Assembly: GCA_001795335.1 (NCBI GenBank)
Contig: MGOK01000106.1
Coordinates: 20,118 to 47,909, forward strand
From: Chloroflexi bacterium RBG_19FT_COMBO_55_16
Lineage (GTDB): Bacteria; Chloroflexota; Anaerolineae; Anaerolineales; UBA4823
Direction: 5' to 3'
DNA: 27,792 nucleotides
In this document: positions 7,267 through 15,789 of the stretch, in pieces
Position numbering within the stretch: the stretch's first letter is position 1
Layout of the letters: each line of letters begins with the position of its first letter
Notes under the pieces: generated by a model
What the model was told of the DNA's origin: nothing
Database searches by the model: none
The model's input: the letters and a program-made list of their open reading frames with translations, nothing else
Position numbers and translations under genes: made by a program

Positions 7267-8505
7267 TTACTTGCCAGAGATTAAGGGGTTTATTTTCCTT
7301 AGTAAGCGTTGTTGCCGGTGTTCCAATTCCGGTCGCAAGGTCTGGTAATCTATGCTAAGAATTTCGGGAGAATTGATCACCTCGAGCGCGGCCTGCGTCC
7401 ATAGGAGCGCTTGATGGTAATCTCGCACGCGATGTTCGTATAATTTTGCGAGTTCTATATGGGCATAAATTTCTTGTCGTCCGGCCGCAGCGAGCCACAT
7501 CTCCACCGCCGCTGATAGGTTTTGGCGGCGTTTTTCCAAGAATGACCAACGCTGCACAGCTTCGGCGCGCGTGTGCTCTGGTATATCACATGCCAATCCG
7601 TGAGCATAGCATTGCACGGCAGTGTCCAGGTCACCCAATTCCTCGAACAGCTTACCGATGGCAATTAAATCAACTCCGTGAGATACATTATCTGGATGTG
7701 GGTTAGAGAGGGAGTTCGCAATGTGATTTAACAGGGCTGCCATCGAGAGGACATCCATGGCGTTATGGTAAAAGACATTTTTTAAAGGTCGGGCATCTCC
7801 AGTTCGTAAATAATCGAAATAAAGGGTCGGAATTAACCAACCGGGTATGTCCTCAAGCGTCCGCCGTGCTCCCAGGATGTTTTCTTCGAGAGAGCCGAGC
7901 GTACGGCTGGGAAGGCGATCCCGCCAGAGACGGCGAGCTAACGGTAGTAAATCAATATGGACAGCAGAAAAAAAGGGGGGAACTTCACCATTGGAGATAA
8001 AGCGCGCGTTCAACAAGGGAATATCAAACGCTTTTCCATTGAAAGTTACCAGACCTTCGAAGTTTCCCAGAAAACCCAATAGTGCAGTGAGATGAGAAAG
8101 TTCTTCGATTGGGTCACGCATGAAGTATTGCGCCAGGTAAAAGCCATCGGCTTGAAAGCGGCCTACGCCGATTAAAAAGGTATAGGTTCCCGATCCTCCA
8201 GCTAACCCAGATGTCTCGGTATCCAGAAAAATGATGGTTTGGAGACTCATGTTAACCAGACGAGGATCGCCAATCCAGGCTGCGATGGTTTGCAAAGGCG
8301 CAGATAAATATAGCGGTGTTTGCCCTTGAAGATAATCTTGCTTAAAGATGCTCTCGACAACAAAGGATTGGCCGTATGGGGTCTCTATGAAGCGACCATC
8401 CATTACCTGTTCAATCAGGTATCTGTTCCTTTCTTTCCTGGGTGGGATGTCTTTGGCACCGGTCTGAACACCCAGGGATTTGAGTTTATCGGAAAGAGAA
8501 GTCAT
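7267..8505 (-). CDS. mrfB: MrfB/YprB-type DEDD 3'-5' exonuclease with C-terminal helical repeats
   Basis: The central RNase H-like fold shows DEDD-type acidic residues: D95 and E97 in FLDTETSG, D161 in FNGKAFD, and H247 with D251 in YHNAMD. This order and spacing fit the YprB/MrfB exonucleases, which work with helicase MrfA in mitomycin C lesion repair in Bacillus subtilis. After about residue 270 come TPR-like helical repeats (tandem helices around LFEELGDLDTAVQCYAHGL and AKLYEHRVRDYHQALLW), likely for protein contacts. The ATG at 8505 has AGGA eight bases upstream; a longer frame from a TTG at 8553 lacks support. It lies 95 bases after the MrfA-like helicase stop, the same order and pairing as in Bacillus, which strengthens both calls. 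Confidence 0.87.
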   Translation of the reverse strand: MTSLSDKLKSLGVQTGAKDIPPRKERNRYLIEQVMDGRFIETPYGQSFVVESIFKQDYLQGQTPLYLSAPLQTIAAWIGDPRLVNMSLQTIIFLDTETSGLAGGSGTYTFLIGVGRFQADGFYLAQYFMRDPIEELSHLTALLGFLGNFEGLVTFNGKAFDIPLLNARFISNGEVPPFFSAVHIDLLPLARRLWRDRLPSRTLGSLEENILGARRTLEDIPGWLIPTLYFDYLRTGDARPLKNVFYHNAMDVLSMAALLNHIANSLSNPHPDNVSHGVDLIAIGKLFEELGDLDTAVQCYAHGLACDIPEHTRAEAVQRWSFLEKRRQNLSAAVEMWLAAAGRQEIYAHIELAKLYEHRVRDYHQALLWTQAALEVINSPEILSIDYQTLRPELEHRQQRLLRKINPLISGK

Positions 8506-8591
8506 TAAAGATTCCTGCAGATTATTGGTTTGTGACGAAAGACGGAAGACCAAGAGAATTGATTATCATTCCTTGGTCAACCTGAGAGATA

Positions 8592-8618
8592 ATTATAAGG
8601 TTAAACCATTTCGGTCAA
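8592..8618 (-). promoter_or_regulatory. Possible internal promoter for mrfB
   Basis: The minus strand has a perfect -10, TATAAT (8597-8592), preceded by TTGACC (8618-8613) with a short 15-base spacer. It overlaps the end of the helicase gene and would give an 80-base leader for mrfB. The non-optimal spacer keeps confidence low; mrfB may simply be read through from the operon. Confidence 0.3.
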
Positions 8619-11216
8619 TAGCGCCAGAGTCTCAATTTTCCCGCCGATCCCGTTCTCGCCTGCCGGGCCTACACAGGAGGGACAGCCATCTGCGCACTCA
8701 CAGGCTTTGACCAACTCATCGGCGCGTGTAAACAGCTCGTCATGCAGCTCATATAAGCGCTCGCTGAAGCCAATCCCATCTGGAACTTTATCATACAAGA
8801 CGACTGTTGGATTCCCGTCGGCAAGAATCGATTGGGGATCAGAATGGATCCCCAAATCGCGAATGTCACACATCAGGTACAACGGCGCCAGGTTTCCCAA
8901 GACAAAAGCCAAGCCTGCCAAGCCACTGCGCATTCGGACCGCGCTCTCAACTCGATGATGGCACGCTTGGCAGAGGGTGACGAGATGGTTGAGTTGGTTA
9001 GCTTCTTCGGTTGTTGAGAATGTACGGAATGGAATTTTGTGATGAACATCGTGTGCTCGTCCTTGTTCAGCGGCACCACATACCTGGCAGCGATACCCGT
9101 CGCGGGCGCGAGCACGGTCACGTTGTATTGCCCAAGTTGGGCCATACTGGTTGGGATCGTTTTTCCACAGCCCCTTAGCGCGTAACCGATCGATAGTTTC
9201 CTCACCTATAGTAAGCCAGTATGCGGTGGTCTGGAGCTGAGCCGGTGGGAGGGTTAGTTCTCCCATCCCTAGTTGCTCATGGGTGAGAAATTTGACTTTC
9301 CGAAATCCGGTTACTTGGGTTGTGACCAAAATCTCTCCATGCTGTTTTATCCCCCCTTTTGTCTGGGATTGATCTTGTAATTCTATGAGTTGCACCGAGG
9401 TATCAGTTCTTGGCTCGGTATAGTAATCAACTTCAGCAAGGTGTAGATGTGCGACCTTGTGATCAAGGTCTAAGTCATCTACCAGATATGTTTGCGCTTC
9501 ATGGAGGTAAACAGCCTGGGGGTGGACCATCCAGGCGGCACTGGCAAGGTCCACTTCGCCAATAGTCAACCAAACATTTTGTTGAGCGAGCTGGAGCAGG
9601 ATTCGTTCCGGTGATGCGCTGCGTAAGGAGACGCCTTCAGACGGATAGCGATCGGCCATCCAAAAATACTTCTCTCCTGAGTGATGGAGCAAACCCTCGG
9701 AACTTAAATGATCGAGAATCTGCTCGACCGTTTCACTTGCCACTCTACCGAAGTTTTCCCCTTTTCGGAAAGGTAGCTCGAATGTTGCGCAGCGCAGATG
9801 AGCCAGCAGGATCAATAGATTGTCCGGGTTAATCAGGGCTTGTTCGGGCGACCGTTCAAAGAAGTATTGCGGATGGTGAGCGAGGAACTGATCTAGCGGG
9901 CTGGCTGACGTTACCAGAATCGACAACGAGGTATCGTTACCGCGACCTGCGCGTCCGGCTTGCTGCCACGTCGAAGCGATTGTGCCTGGATAACCGACCA
10001 GCACAGAAGCCACGATCCCGCCTATGTCGATGCCCAGTTCCAGAGCGTTGGTCGCGATCACCGTACGTACTTTTCCTTGCCGGAGGCCACGTTCTATCTC
10101 CCGACGTTGTCCTGGCAAGTACCCGCTGCGATATCCCCTTACAATCTCGTTGTTCTGATTATTCTTTTGCACTCCCCCTTTCCTTTTCGCATCTGATAGA
10201 GTATTCTTGATCAAGGATGAAGATTGTTGCCTTAATAACATTAAGATCAGCTCGACCGTGCGGCGTGCTCTCCCAAAAACGATAGTCTGGAGGTCATAAT
10301 TCAGCAGGTCGTCCACCAAGCGCACGCTTTCCATCATAGAACTACGCCGGAGTCCGAGTTCGCGATCGACAATCGGTGGATTATAGATCAAGAAGTGACG
10401 CGAACCACGGGCTGAGGCGTCCTCGTCGATCAGGATAACCGATTCTTCGATCAGTCTTTCAGCGAGCTCGACCGGATTGGCGATTGTGGCTGAAGTCAGG
10501 ATGAACTGTGGTTTAGCGCCATAAAAGGCAGCAACCCGCTTTAACCGGCGAATTACATTGGAAACATGCGAGCCAAAAACACCGCGATATGTGTGCATTT
10601 CATCGATCACCACGAATTGAAGATTCTTGAGAAAATCTACCCAAAGGGTATGATGAGGTAATACACCAGTGTGCAGCATGTCTGGATTAGTGATGATCAA
10701 CCTGGCATTGGCGCGGATGGTTGGGCGCGCGCGGGTGGGAGTATCACCATCGTATACCGACGGGGAAATTGGGGAGAGGGGATATGGTCCTGGGGATGGA
10801 GAAATGCGATCCTTTTGCCCATAGTCTTCCACACTGATCCCAGAAAGGATATCCTGGATTTCTTCCACCTGATCTTGCGCTAGGGCTTTTGTAGGGAAAA
10901 GGTAGAGAGCCCTGGCGTCCGGATAACTCAACATACGATCGAGAACCGGAAGGTTATAGCACAAAGTTTTACCACTGGCGGTGCCCGTCACGACCACTAA
11001 ATTCCGGCGAGCCTGAACTTGTTCCCAGGCAGTGGCTTGATGTGCGTAAAGATGAGAGAAGCCCCGCAAGCGGAGAGCAGCGACAATTGCTGGATGGATT
11101 CCTGGCGAGTAAGGAACAAAGCTCGCCGATCGAGCCGGAAAAGACTGCCAGGCGACGATGTTCTCGGAAATGGTCGCTTCGGAACGCCAATGGCTCAAAA
11201 GAGATTGAATCGTCAT
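8601..11216 (-). CDS. mrfA: MrfA/YprA-type DEAD/DEAH helicase with an inserted HNH domain
   Basis: This is a superfamily 2 helicase of 871 residues (B. subtilis MrfA is about 750). N-terminal motifs are Walker A GTASGKT (78-84), VIDEMH, TSATIANP, ALELGIDIGG and QQAGRAGR. The C-terminal DUF1998-type region ends in a zinc-binding cysteine set C839, C841, C845, C848 (CEC-ADGC-PSC), as in MrfA. Between the strand ending TTAYWLTI and the segment GLAGLAFVLGNLAPLYLMCD, which look adjacent in other YprA proteins, an HNH nuclease-like domain of about 75 residues is inserted. Two hydrophilic loop expansions are also present. The family unwinds or translocates on DNA in lesion repair with MrfB, encoded next. 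The ATG overlaps the glpD stop as ATGA, implying translational coupling. Confidence 0.93.
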   Translation of the reverse strand: MTIQSLLSHWRSEATISENIVAWQSFPARSASFVPYSPGIHPAIVAALRLRGFSHLYAHQATAWEQVQARRNLVVVTGTASGKTLCYNLPVLDRMLSYPDARALYLFPTKALAQDQVEEIQDILSGISVEDYGQKDRISPSPGPYPLSPISPSVYDGDTPTRARPTIRANARLIITNPDMLHTGVLPHHTLWVDFLKNLQFVVIDEMHTYRGVFGSHVSNVIRRLKRVAAFYGAKPQFILTSATIANPVELAERLIEESVILIDEDASARGSRHFLIYNPPIVDRELGLRRSSMMESVRLVDDLLNYDLQTIVFGRARRTVELILMLLRQQSSSLIKNTLSDAKRKGGVQKNNQNNEIVRGYRSGYLPGQRREIERGLRQGKVRTVIATNALELGIDIGGIVASVLVGYPGTIASTWQQAGRAGRGNDTSLSILVTSASPLDQFLAHHPQYFFERSPEQALINPDNLLILLAHLRCATFELPFRKGENFGRVASETVEQILDHLSSEGLLHHSGEKYFWMADRYPSEGVSLRSASPERILLQLAQQNVWLTIGEVDLASAAWMVHPQAVYLHEAQTYLVDDLDLDHKVAHLHLAEVDYYTEPRTDTSVQLIELQDQSQTKGGIKQHGEILVTTQVTGFRKVKFLTHEQLGMGELTLPPAQLQTTAYWLTIGEETIDRLRAKGLWKNDPNQYGPTWAIQRDRARARDGYRCQVCGAAEQGRAHDVHHKIPFRTFSTTEEANQLNHLVTLCQACHHRVESAVRMRSGLAGLAFVLGNLAPLYLMCDIRDLGIHSDPQSILADGNPTVVLYDKVPDGIGFSERLYELHDELFTRADELVKACECADGCPSCVGPAGENGIGGKIETLALLTEMV
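8946..9170 (-). other. HNH endonuclease-like domain embedded in MrfA
   Basis: Residues about 683-757 of the helicase contain a full HNH zinc-finger frame: C710-x2-C713 in YRCQVCG, paired histidines H725/H726 in DVHHKIPF, and C749-x2-C752-H753-H754 in LCQACHH. The lead-in GPTWAIQRDRARARDG is the kind that commonly precedes stand-alone HNH domains. At the position of the usual Asn before LVTLC there is His744, with Asn743 one residue earlier. Both zinc pairs and the metal-activating His are retained, so activity is plausible but unproven. Confidence 0.85.
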
Positions 11217-12838
11217 GTCAAAACACAGTTAAGAGAATAACTCTCCTGCCAAAGTCTCACATAATTCTCAACTTCTTGCTCCCAGCGGAGCTCATTCCAG
11301 CCCAACTCACGCTGGGCGATGCGGCGGACGGATTCCAGGCAAGGAAGCCCTCCTTGTGGGAGCAGCAATCCAAGCCTTACTCGGCGCAATAATAAGTCAT
11401 CTAAATGGATGACACCCTCCGCCCGGGCGGCCCAGCGGAGTTCCGCCCATAAGGCTGGGGAAGAGGCAATCGCTTGAAGTTCCCCGGGCTCGGCAGCGGC
11501 AATCAACTCAGGTGCGTCAGCTCCGTACCGACCAAGTAGCCGGAGACGCGCCGCGGCATCTAACGAGGCGCTTTCAAGGATACCAGCTGGGGGAGTCTCA
11601 AGCACTCTGAAATGAGGGTCGAAGACCGGCTGACCGGGGAGCATCGCGCGCGCAGCTCTTAAAGTATCGTGAGCCATTAACCGAAAAGTGGTGAGCTTGC
11701 CTCCGGTCACGGTTAACATCCCGTTTTCTTTCCATAAAACATGCTCGCGCGATTCTTTGGATGGGTCAGCTTTCCCTGTGTCGAGTACGGCCCGGATTCC
11801 TGAATAAGTCCCCTGGACATCGTCAAGAGTCAGATTCAAGCCAGGAAATGCGTAGGTGACGACTGCTAATAAGTACTCCGCCTCCGGCAGGCTGATTTTC
11901 GGATCGGTCTGAACTACGCGTCCGTGGTCGACATCGGTAGTGCCAATGATGGTCACACCCTCCCAGGGGAAGGCAAATACGGGTCGCCCATCGGCTGGAT
12001 GCCAGAGACAAACAGCCCGGTTTAAAGGAAGCTTTGACTCGGGAAAGATCAGGTGACTACCACGTAAATGTCGGAGCCTTGGAGAAAGCTGGACACCTGG
12101 GGGATTATCTTTATGCATAGCAACAAGCTCTCGGAGTTCATTTGCCCAGGCGCCCGTAGCGTTAACCACTACACCAGATACAACCTCCGCTGTCCTTCCA
12201 GCCGCGTCAGGATCCATGTCTCTCAATTGAACGCCACAAACTCGACCAGATGGCGAATGGATCAGACCTTCCACGCGTGCGTAATTCAGCGCCAAACCTC
12301 CCTGACGGACAGCTTCTCGGATCACGCGCAATACCAACCGTGCGTCGTCGGTTTCCGCGTCGAAATAGCGGTAGCCTCCTAATAATCCTTGGTCGTTGAG
12401 TTGTGGACAGAGCTCCTGAATACCGGATGAATCATAATAGCGATGACCCCCCTTGAGTGCCAGCATGTCGTAGACTGTCAACCCGACTCCGAACAGCCAG
12501 GGAGGCAGGCGGTCGGTTTTAAAGTTAGCCATCAAGAAGCCAAGCGGGATGACCAGACCGCGTCCTTCGCGCAACAAGCGCTCTCGTTCGCGCACTGAGA
12601 TGAGCGTTAACTTGATCTGGCCGCTCTTTAGGTATCGGAAACCTCCGTGTACCAATTTGGAAGAGCGACTGGAGGTGCCGGAGGAGAAATCGTTCCCTTC
12701 AACTAACAAGGTCTTAATTCCAGCCCGAGTTGCTTCCCGCAGGATTCCTGCGCCAGTTATGCCGCCCCCGATCACAATTAAGTCCCACTTTTGATCGAGC
12801 TGGTCCCATATTTGATCACGCCAGCCTGGCTGCCACAT
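11213..12838 (-). CDS. glpD: FAD-dependent glycerol-3-phosphate dehydrogenase, GlpD-like
   Basis: The 541-residue flavoprotein opens with the FAD dinucleotide motif LIVIGGGITGAG (about 20-31) and the GlpD/GlpA signature TSSRSSKLVHGGFRYL. A second substrate-domain segment, TIIGTTDVDHG, and a C-terminal DAO-type helical domain follow. Unlike the GlpA part of the fusion upstream, it has no [2Fe-2S] cysteine set, so it resembles the aerobic GlpD that passes electrons to quinone. The reaction is sn-glycerol 3-phosphate to DHAP at the membrane face. The ATG at 12838 has GAGGTG five bases upstream, which beats the TTG at 12850. It follows the alkyl-DHAP-synthase-like gene after 49 bases and overlaps mrfA by four. 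A role with ether-linked glycerol phosphate is an alternative. Confidence 0.88.
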   Translation of the reverse strand: MWQPGWRDQIWDQLDQKWDLIVIGGGITGAGILREATRAGIKTLLVEGNDFSSGTSSRSSKLVHGGFRYLKSGQIKLTLISVRERERLLREGRGLVIPLGFLMANFKTDRLPPWLFGVGLTVYDMLALKGGHRYYDSSGIQELCPQLNDQGLLGGYRYFDAETDDARLVLRVIREAVRQGGLALNYARVEGLIHSPSGRVCGVQLRDMDPDAAGRTAEVVSGVVVNATGAWANELRELVAMHKDNPPGVQLSPRLRHLRGSHLIFPESKLPLNRAVCLWHPADGRPVFAFPWEGVTIIGTTDVDHGRVVQTDPKISLPEAEYLLAVVTYAFPGLNLTLDDVQGTYSGIRAVLDTGKADPSKESREHVLWKENGMLTVTGGKLTTFRLMAHDTLRAARAMLPGQPVFDPHFRVLETPPAGILESASLDAAARLRLLGRYGADAPELIAAAEPGELQAIASSPALWAELRWAARAEGVIHLDDLLLRRVRLGLLLPQGGLPCLESVRRIAQRELGWNELRWEQEVENYVRLWQESYSLNCVLT

Positions 12839-12887
12839 GAAACACCTCAATTGTTCGACGAATGACGAAGCGCGTACGACGAGGTTT

Positions 12888-14513
12888 TTAAATTCCGTCC
12901 TTGGTCATTTGGCGTTGGTCTGATGCAAACAATGCTCCCGGGTTTAGCATCCCACTCGGGTCGCAGGTTTTTCCAATTGATTCAAGGATCGCCATTCCAA
13001 GGCGACCTTTCTCCGATTCCAGATAAGGAAGGTGATCTCGGCCGACTCCATGTTGGTGGCTGATGGTACCGCCTTGAGCGATAATCGCGTGGCTTGCGGC
13101 GCTTTTCATAACCTGCCAGCGATGGAGCGTTTCCTCGGGATCAGCCTGACGGCTGAATAGATAGGTAACATAGATACTTGCACCATCACGGTAAATGCTC
13201 GAGATATGTGAAAATACCAACACCTCTTTACCCAATGGCGCGCTGGCCGCTACGATCGCTTCCTTTATACGTGAAGCTGTCTCGGAAATAGAGCACCAAG
13301 CTACAGCTGTTTCTAAGGTATCCAGCGCATAGCCTTGTTCCCAGAGCGTATTCCGCAAGTAAGGAGTTAGAAACCTGGATTTACGCCACTGTTCACCGAT
13401 CAGCTTGCCCACTGGCAGGCCTCCGTGGCTGCGAGCGATGGTATGAGTATTGTTGCGTAATCGGTGAATTGTCCTCTTTTTTCCGGTAACACCAAACAGT
13501 AATAAACATCGCCCTGAGCCGAAGCCTAACCTGGTCAAGAGGCGACCACCCCAGCTTACCATATCTGGTTTGCCTGCCAGTGCCAGGGTTGTCTCGGTTT
13601 CTATGGCATCGCTCAGGCGGACCATCGAGATCGGCAGATCTGCCTGAACGATTTCTTTTATTGCGTTGAGACCGCTTTCCATATCATGGAAGAACACGGC
13701 GAAGAATGCTTCAGCCTCGGGAAGCGGGCGGATGCGGATCGTGGCGCGCGTCAATACCCCGAAACGTCCTTCTGAACCCAATATCAGCTCGCGGAGGTCG
13801 GGTCCGGCTGCGCTAGCTGGGAAAACGGAAATATCGAGGTGGGTATCAGGCATCTCCAAATGGCCACCAGCGAAAAGATCCTCGATCCGCCCATAATAGT
13901 AAGATTGTTGACCACAGGATCGGGTGGCGATCCAGCCTCCGAGGGTGGAGAATTCAAACGATTGGGGAAAGTGCCCGAGAGTATAGCCTCGCGCCTGCAG
14001 CTGAGCTTCGAGGCTGGGGCCGCGTACTCCAGCCTCGAAAGTTGCCAGGCGGCTCGTCTCGTCCAGATAAACCAGGCGGTTCAAGTTGGAAAGGTCCATC
14101 GTAAGGCAGGGGACTTCACCTGCGGGTGGGTTGATGTGTCCAACGACACTGGTGCCGCCGCCATAGGGGATCACCCGCATGCGGTTCGATCGGGCATAAT
14201 TTAGGATGGTATGCACCTCCTGCTCCGTCCTTGGGTAGGCGACTCCATCTGGGAAAACCCCGATCTGACCGGAGCGTAAAGCAACCCAATCGGGAAGACT
14301 CTGACCACGCGCGTGGCGAAGGCGATCTTCTTTGTCGATCGAAACTAGCGGGTGAGACAGCAGGCGCGAGGCAGGTATATTATCCAGCACATTCTCTCTG
14401 GGTATATCCTGAGAAGGTACTCCCGTTCCGACGATGGCTTCTAGATAGCGAGCTGCCGAGGGAGGTAGAGGGTATGTAATTTCTTCTTCACCCCAACCAT
14501 TCCAACGTTTCAT
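12888..14513 (-). CDS. FAD-binding oxidoreductase of the alkyldihydroxyacetonephosphate synthase family
   Basis: The protein has a PCMH-type FAD domain with VIPYGGGTSVVGH (about 114-126) and GHFPQSFEFSTLGGW (180-194), which resembles the EFSTVGGW signature of alkyl-DHAP synthase. The C-terminal cap includes the substrate motif DGASIYVTY and SHQHGVG (485-491). In animal AGPS the latter is a triple-His motif; here the middle His is Gln487, common in the bacterial branch. AGPS swaps the acyl chain of acyl-DHAP for a fatty alcohol, the first ether-lipid step. In this operon DHAP is produced by GlpABC/GlpD, so that role fits, but a 2-hydroxyacid oxidation working with the GlpC-like subunit is also possible. 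The start lies four bases after the glpC stop, suggesting coupled translation. Confidence 0.8.
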   Translation of the reverse strand: MKRWNGWGEEEITYPLPPSAARYLEAIVGTGVPSQDIPRENVLDNIPASRLLSHPLVSIDKEDRLRHARGQSLPDWVALRSGQIGVFPDGVAYPRTEQEVHTILNYARSNRMRVIPYGGGTSVVGHINPPAGEVPCLTMDLSNLNRLVYLDETSRLATFEAGVRGPSLEAQLQARGYTLGHFPQSFEFSTLGGWIATRSCGQQSYYYGRIEDLFAGGHLEMPDTHLDISVFPASAAGPDLRELILGSEGRFGVLTRATIRIRPLPEAEAFFAVFFHDMESGLNAIKEIVQADLPISMVRLSDAIETETTLALAGKPDMVSWGGRLLTRLGFGSGRCLLLFGVTGKKRTIHRLRNNTHTIARSHGGLPVGKLIGEQWRKSRFLTPYLRNTLWEQGYALDTLETAVAWCSISETASRIKEAIVAASAPLGKEVLVFSHISSIYRDGASIYVTYLFSRQADPEETLHRWQVMKSAASHAIIAQGGTISHQHGVGRDHLPYLESEKGRLGMAILESIGKTCDPSGMLNPGALFASDQRQMTKDGI

Positions 14514-14517
14514 TGAA

Positions 14518-15789
14518 CTATTGCCAGAGTCCTTTTGCTCTAATCGCGAGAGAGGCGGCTAATAACTCAATTGGGTGGACGGCCGGAATACCTGTGCCAT
14601 GGGTGATCTGCCAGCGGCAGGTTTCACTGTCACAGATGACAAGCGGCCCGCCCACCTGGCGCACAAAATTAAAGAGTGGGCTGCCAATATCCATGGCTAT
14701 CTGGTATTTCTCCTTCTTGTAACCATAAGTTCCGGCGATCCCGCAGCAATCGAACTGGCTTTCAATGATCTTTAACTCCGGGATCAAGTGAAGAACCTCC
14801 ACTGCGGGGTTTCCCAAGCGGTGAGCGCGATATTGACATGGGGCATGGTAAGCCAGGGTGAAAGGGATCGGTTCAAGAGGCTGCTTCAACAACTCACTTC
14901 GATGATGGGATAAGATGAACTCGTTGATATCGAAAGTCTTCCGGGCGACCAGTTGTGCATCTCCATCAACAAAGTCGAGTAACTCAATCGCTTCTTCTTT
15001 TAGAGTCAGTGTACAACTGGTTGAGGTACCGACGATAGGAATGCCTTGCTTGGCGAATTCGATTAAGTGGCGAAGGTTGCTGGCATGATAGCGCCGGGCT
15101 GCGGGAAATTCGCCGTTGGAAAGCAATGGCAAGCCACAGCAGTTTTGGGAGGGGACAATGACTTCGAAGCCCAATGCTTCCAAGACTTGCACAGCAGCCT
15201 GCCCGACGCGAGGCTCGTAATATTCCGTCGAACATCCGTGAAAATAAACTACCTTATTTTCAGATAAATAGGTGTGAGCACGCCGGTGGAACCAGATCGA
15301 GAAGCGCTGATCCGCAAAGGGGGGTAAAGGCGCTTCTTGATGGATCCCTAAGGCAGCTTCAATTCCCCGGCGGAGGAAACGATTCGAAAGCAAGGCATTG
15401 GCCAAGGGAGACAGCGGTTGGCCAAGCTTGCCGAGTAATTCAGACCGGGCGATCATGTTATTTCTCAAGCGGGTGCGAAAATTAAATTTCCCTTGTTCAA
15501 CCATGCGAGCGCGGGAACGGGCATTGATCTCGGCGATCTTTACTCCTGTCGGACATGCCAGATTGCAGACTCGACACCCGCTACAATAATCCACCGATTT
15601 ATCAGGCGAGGGACCAGCAGGCATGCGGAACCGGCCAGCTTGAGGACCTTCATATTTAGGTCCGGGGAAAAGATCGGTAACCCCCGTGACCGGGCATTTC
15701 GTCATGCAAATATTACATTTAATGCACTGATCGAGAGTCAGCTCGACCGGATGCTGGTGAAAGCTGGCGGAGATATCCTTGTTATTCAA
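14518..15789 (-). CDS. glpC: GlpC-like iron-sulfur subunit of anaerobic glycerol-3-phosphate dehydrogenase
   Basis: Two [4Fe-4S] ferredoxin motifs lie at the N terminus: C22-x2-C25-x2-C28-x3-C32-P and C69-x2-C72-x2-C75-x3-C79-P. Two cysteine-rich CCG domains follow, with CCGLP near the middle and FDCCGIAGTYGYKKE toward the end. This is the GlpC layout (E. coli 396 residues, here 423). GlpC anchors the GlpAB flavoprotein to the membrane and carries electrons to the quinone pool. The start is a TTG at 15789 with GGAGAG four bases upstream, inside the last codons of glpAB (8-base overlap). A later ATG would delete part of the first cluster, so TTG is favoured. Similar subunits serve glycolate and lactate oxidases, but the fused GlpA-GlpB next door decides the call. 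Confidence 0.9.
   Translation of the reverse strand: MNNKDISASFHQHPVELTLDQCIKCNICMTKCPVTGVTDLFPGPKYEGPQAGRFRMPAGPSPDKSVDYCSGCRVCNLACPTGVKIAEINARSRARMVEQGKFNFRTRLRNNMIARSELLGKLGQPLSPLANALLSNRFLRRGIEAALGIHQEAPLPPFADQRFSIWFHRRAHTYLSENKVVYFHGCSTEYYEPRVGQAAVQVLEALGFEVIVPSQNCCGLPLLSNGEFPAARRYHASNLRHLIEFAKQGIPIVGTSTSCTLTLKEEAIELLDFVDGDAQLVARKTFDINEFILSHHRSELLKQPLEPIPFTLAYHAPCQYRAHRLGNPAVEVLHLIPELKIIESQFDCCGIAGTYGYKKEKYQIAMDIGSPLFNFVRQVGGPLVICDSETCRWQITHGTGIPAVHPIELLAASLAIRAKGLWQ

Noticed and set aside
7063..7348. Two overlapping short plus-strand frames between pfkA and mrfB
   Set aside because: They have no SD and no family resemblance, and they overlap the end of mrfB; their composition looks like non-coding or antisense sequence.
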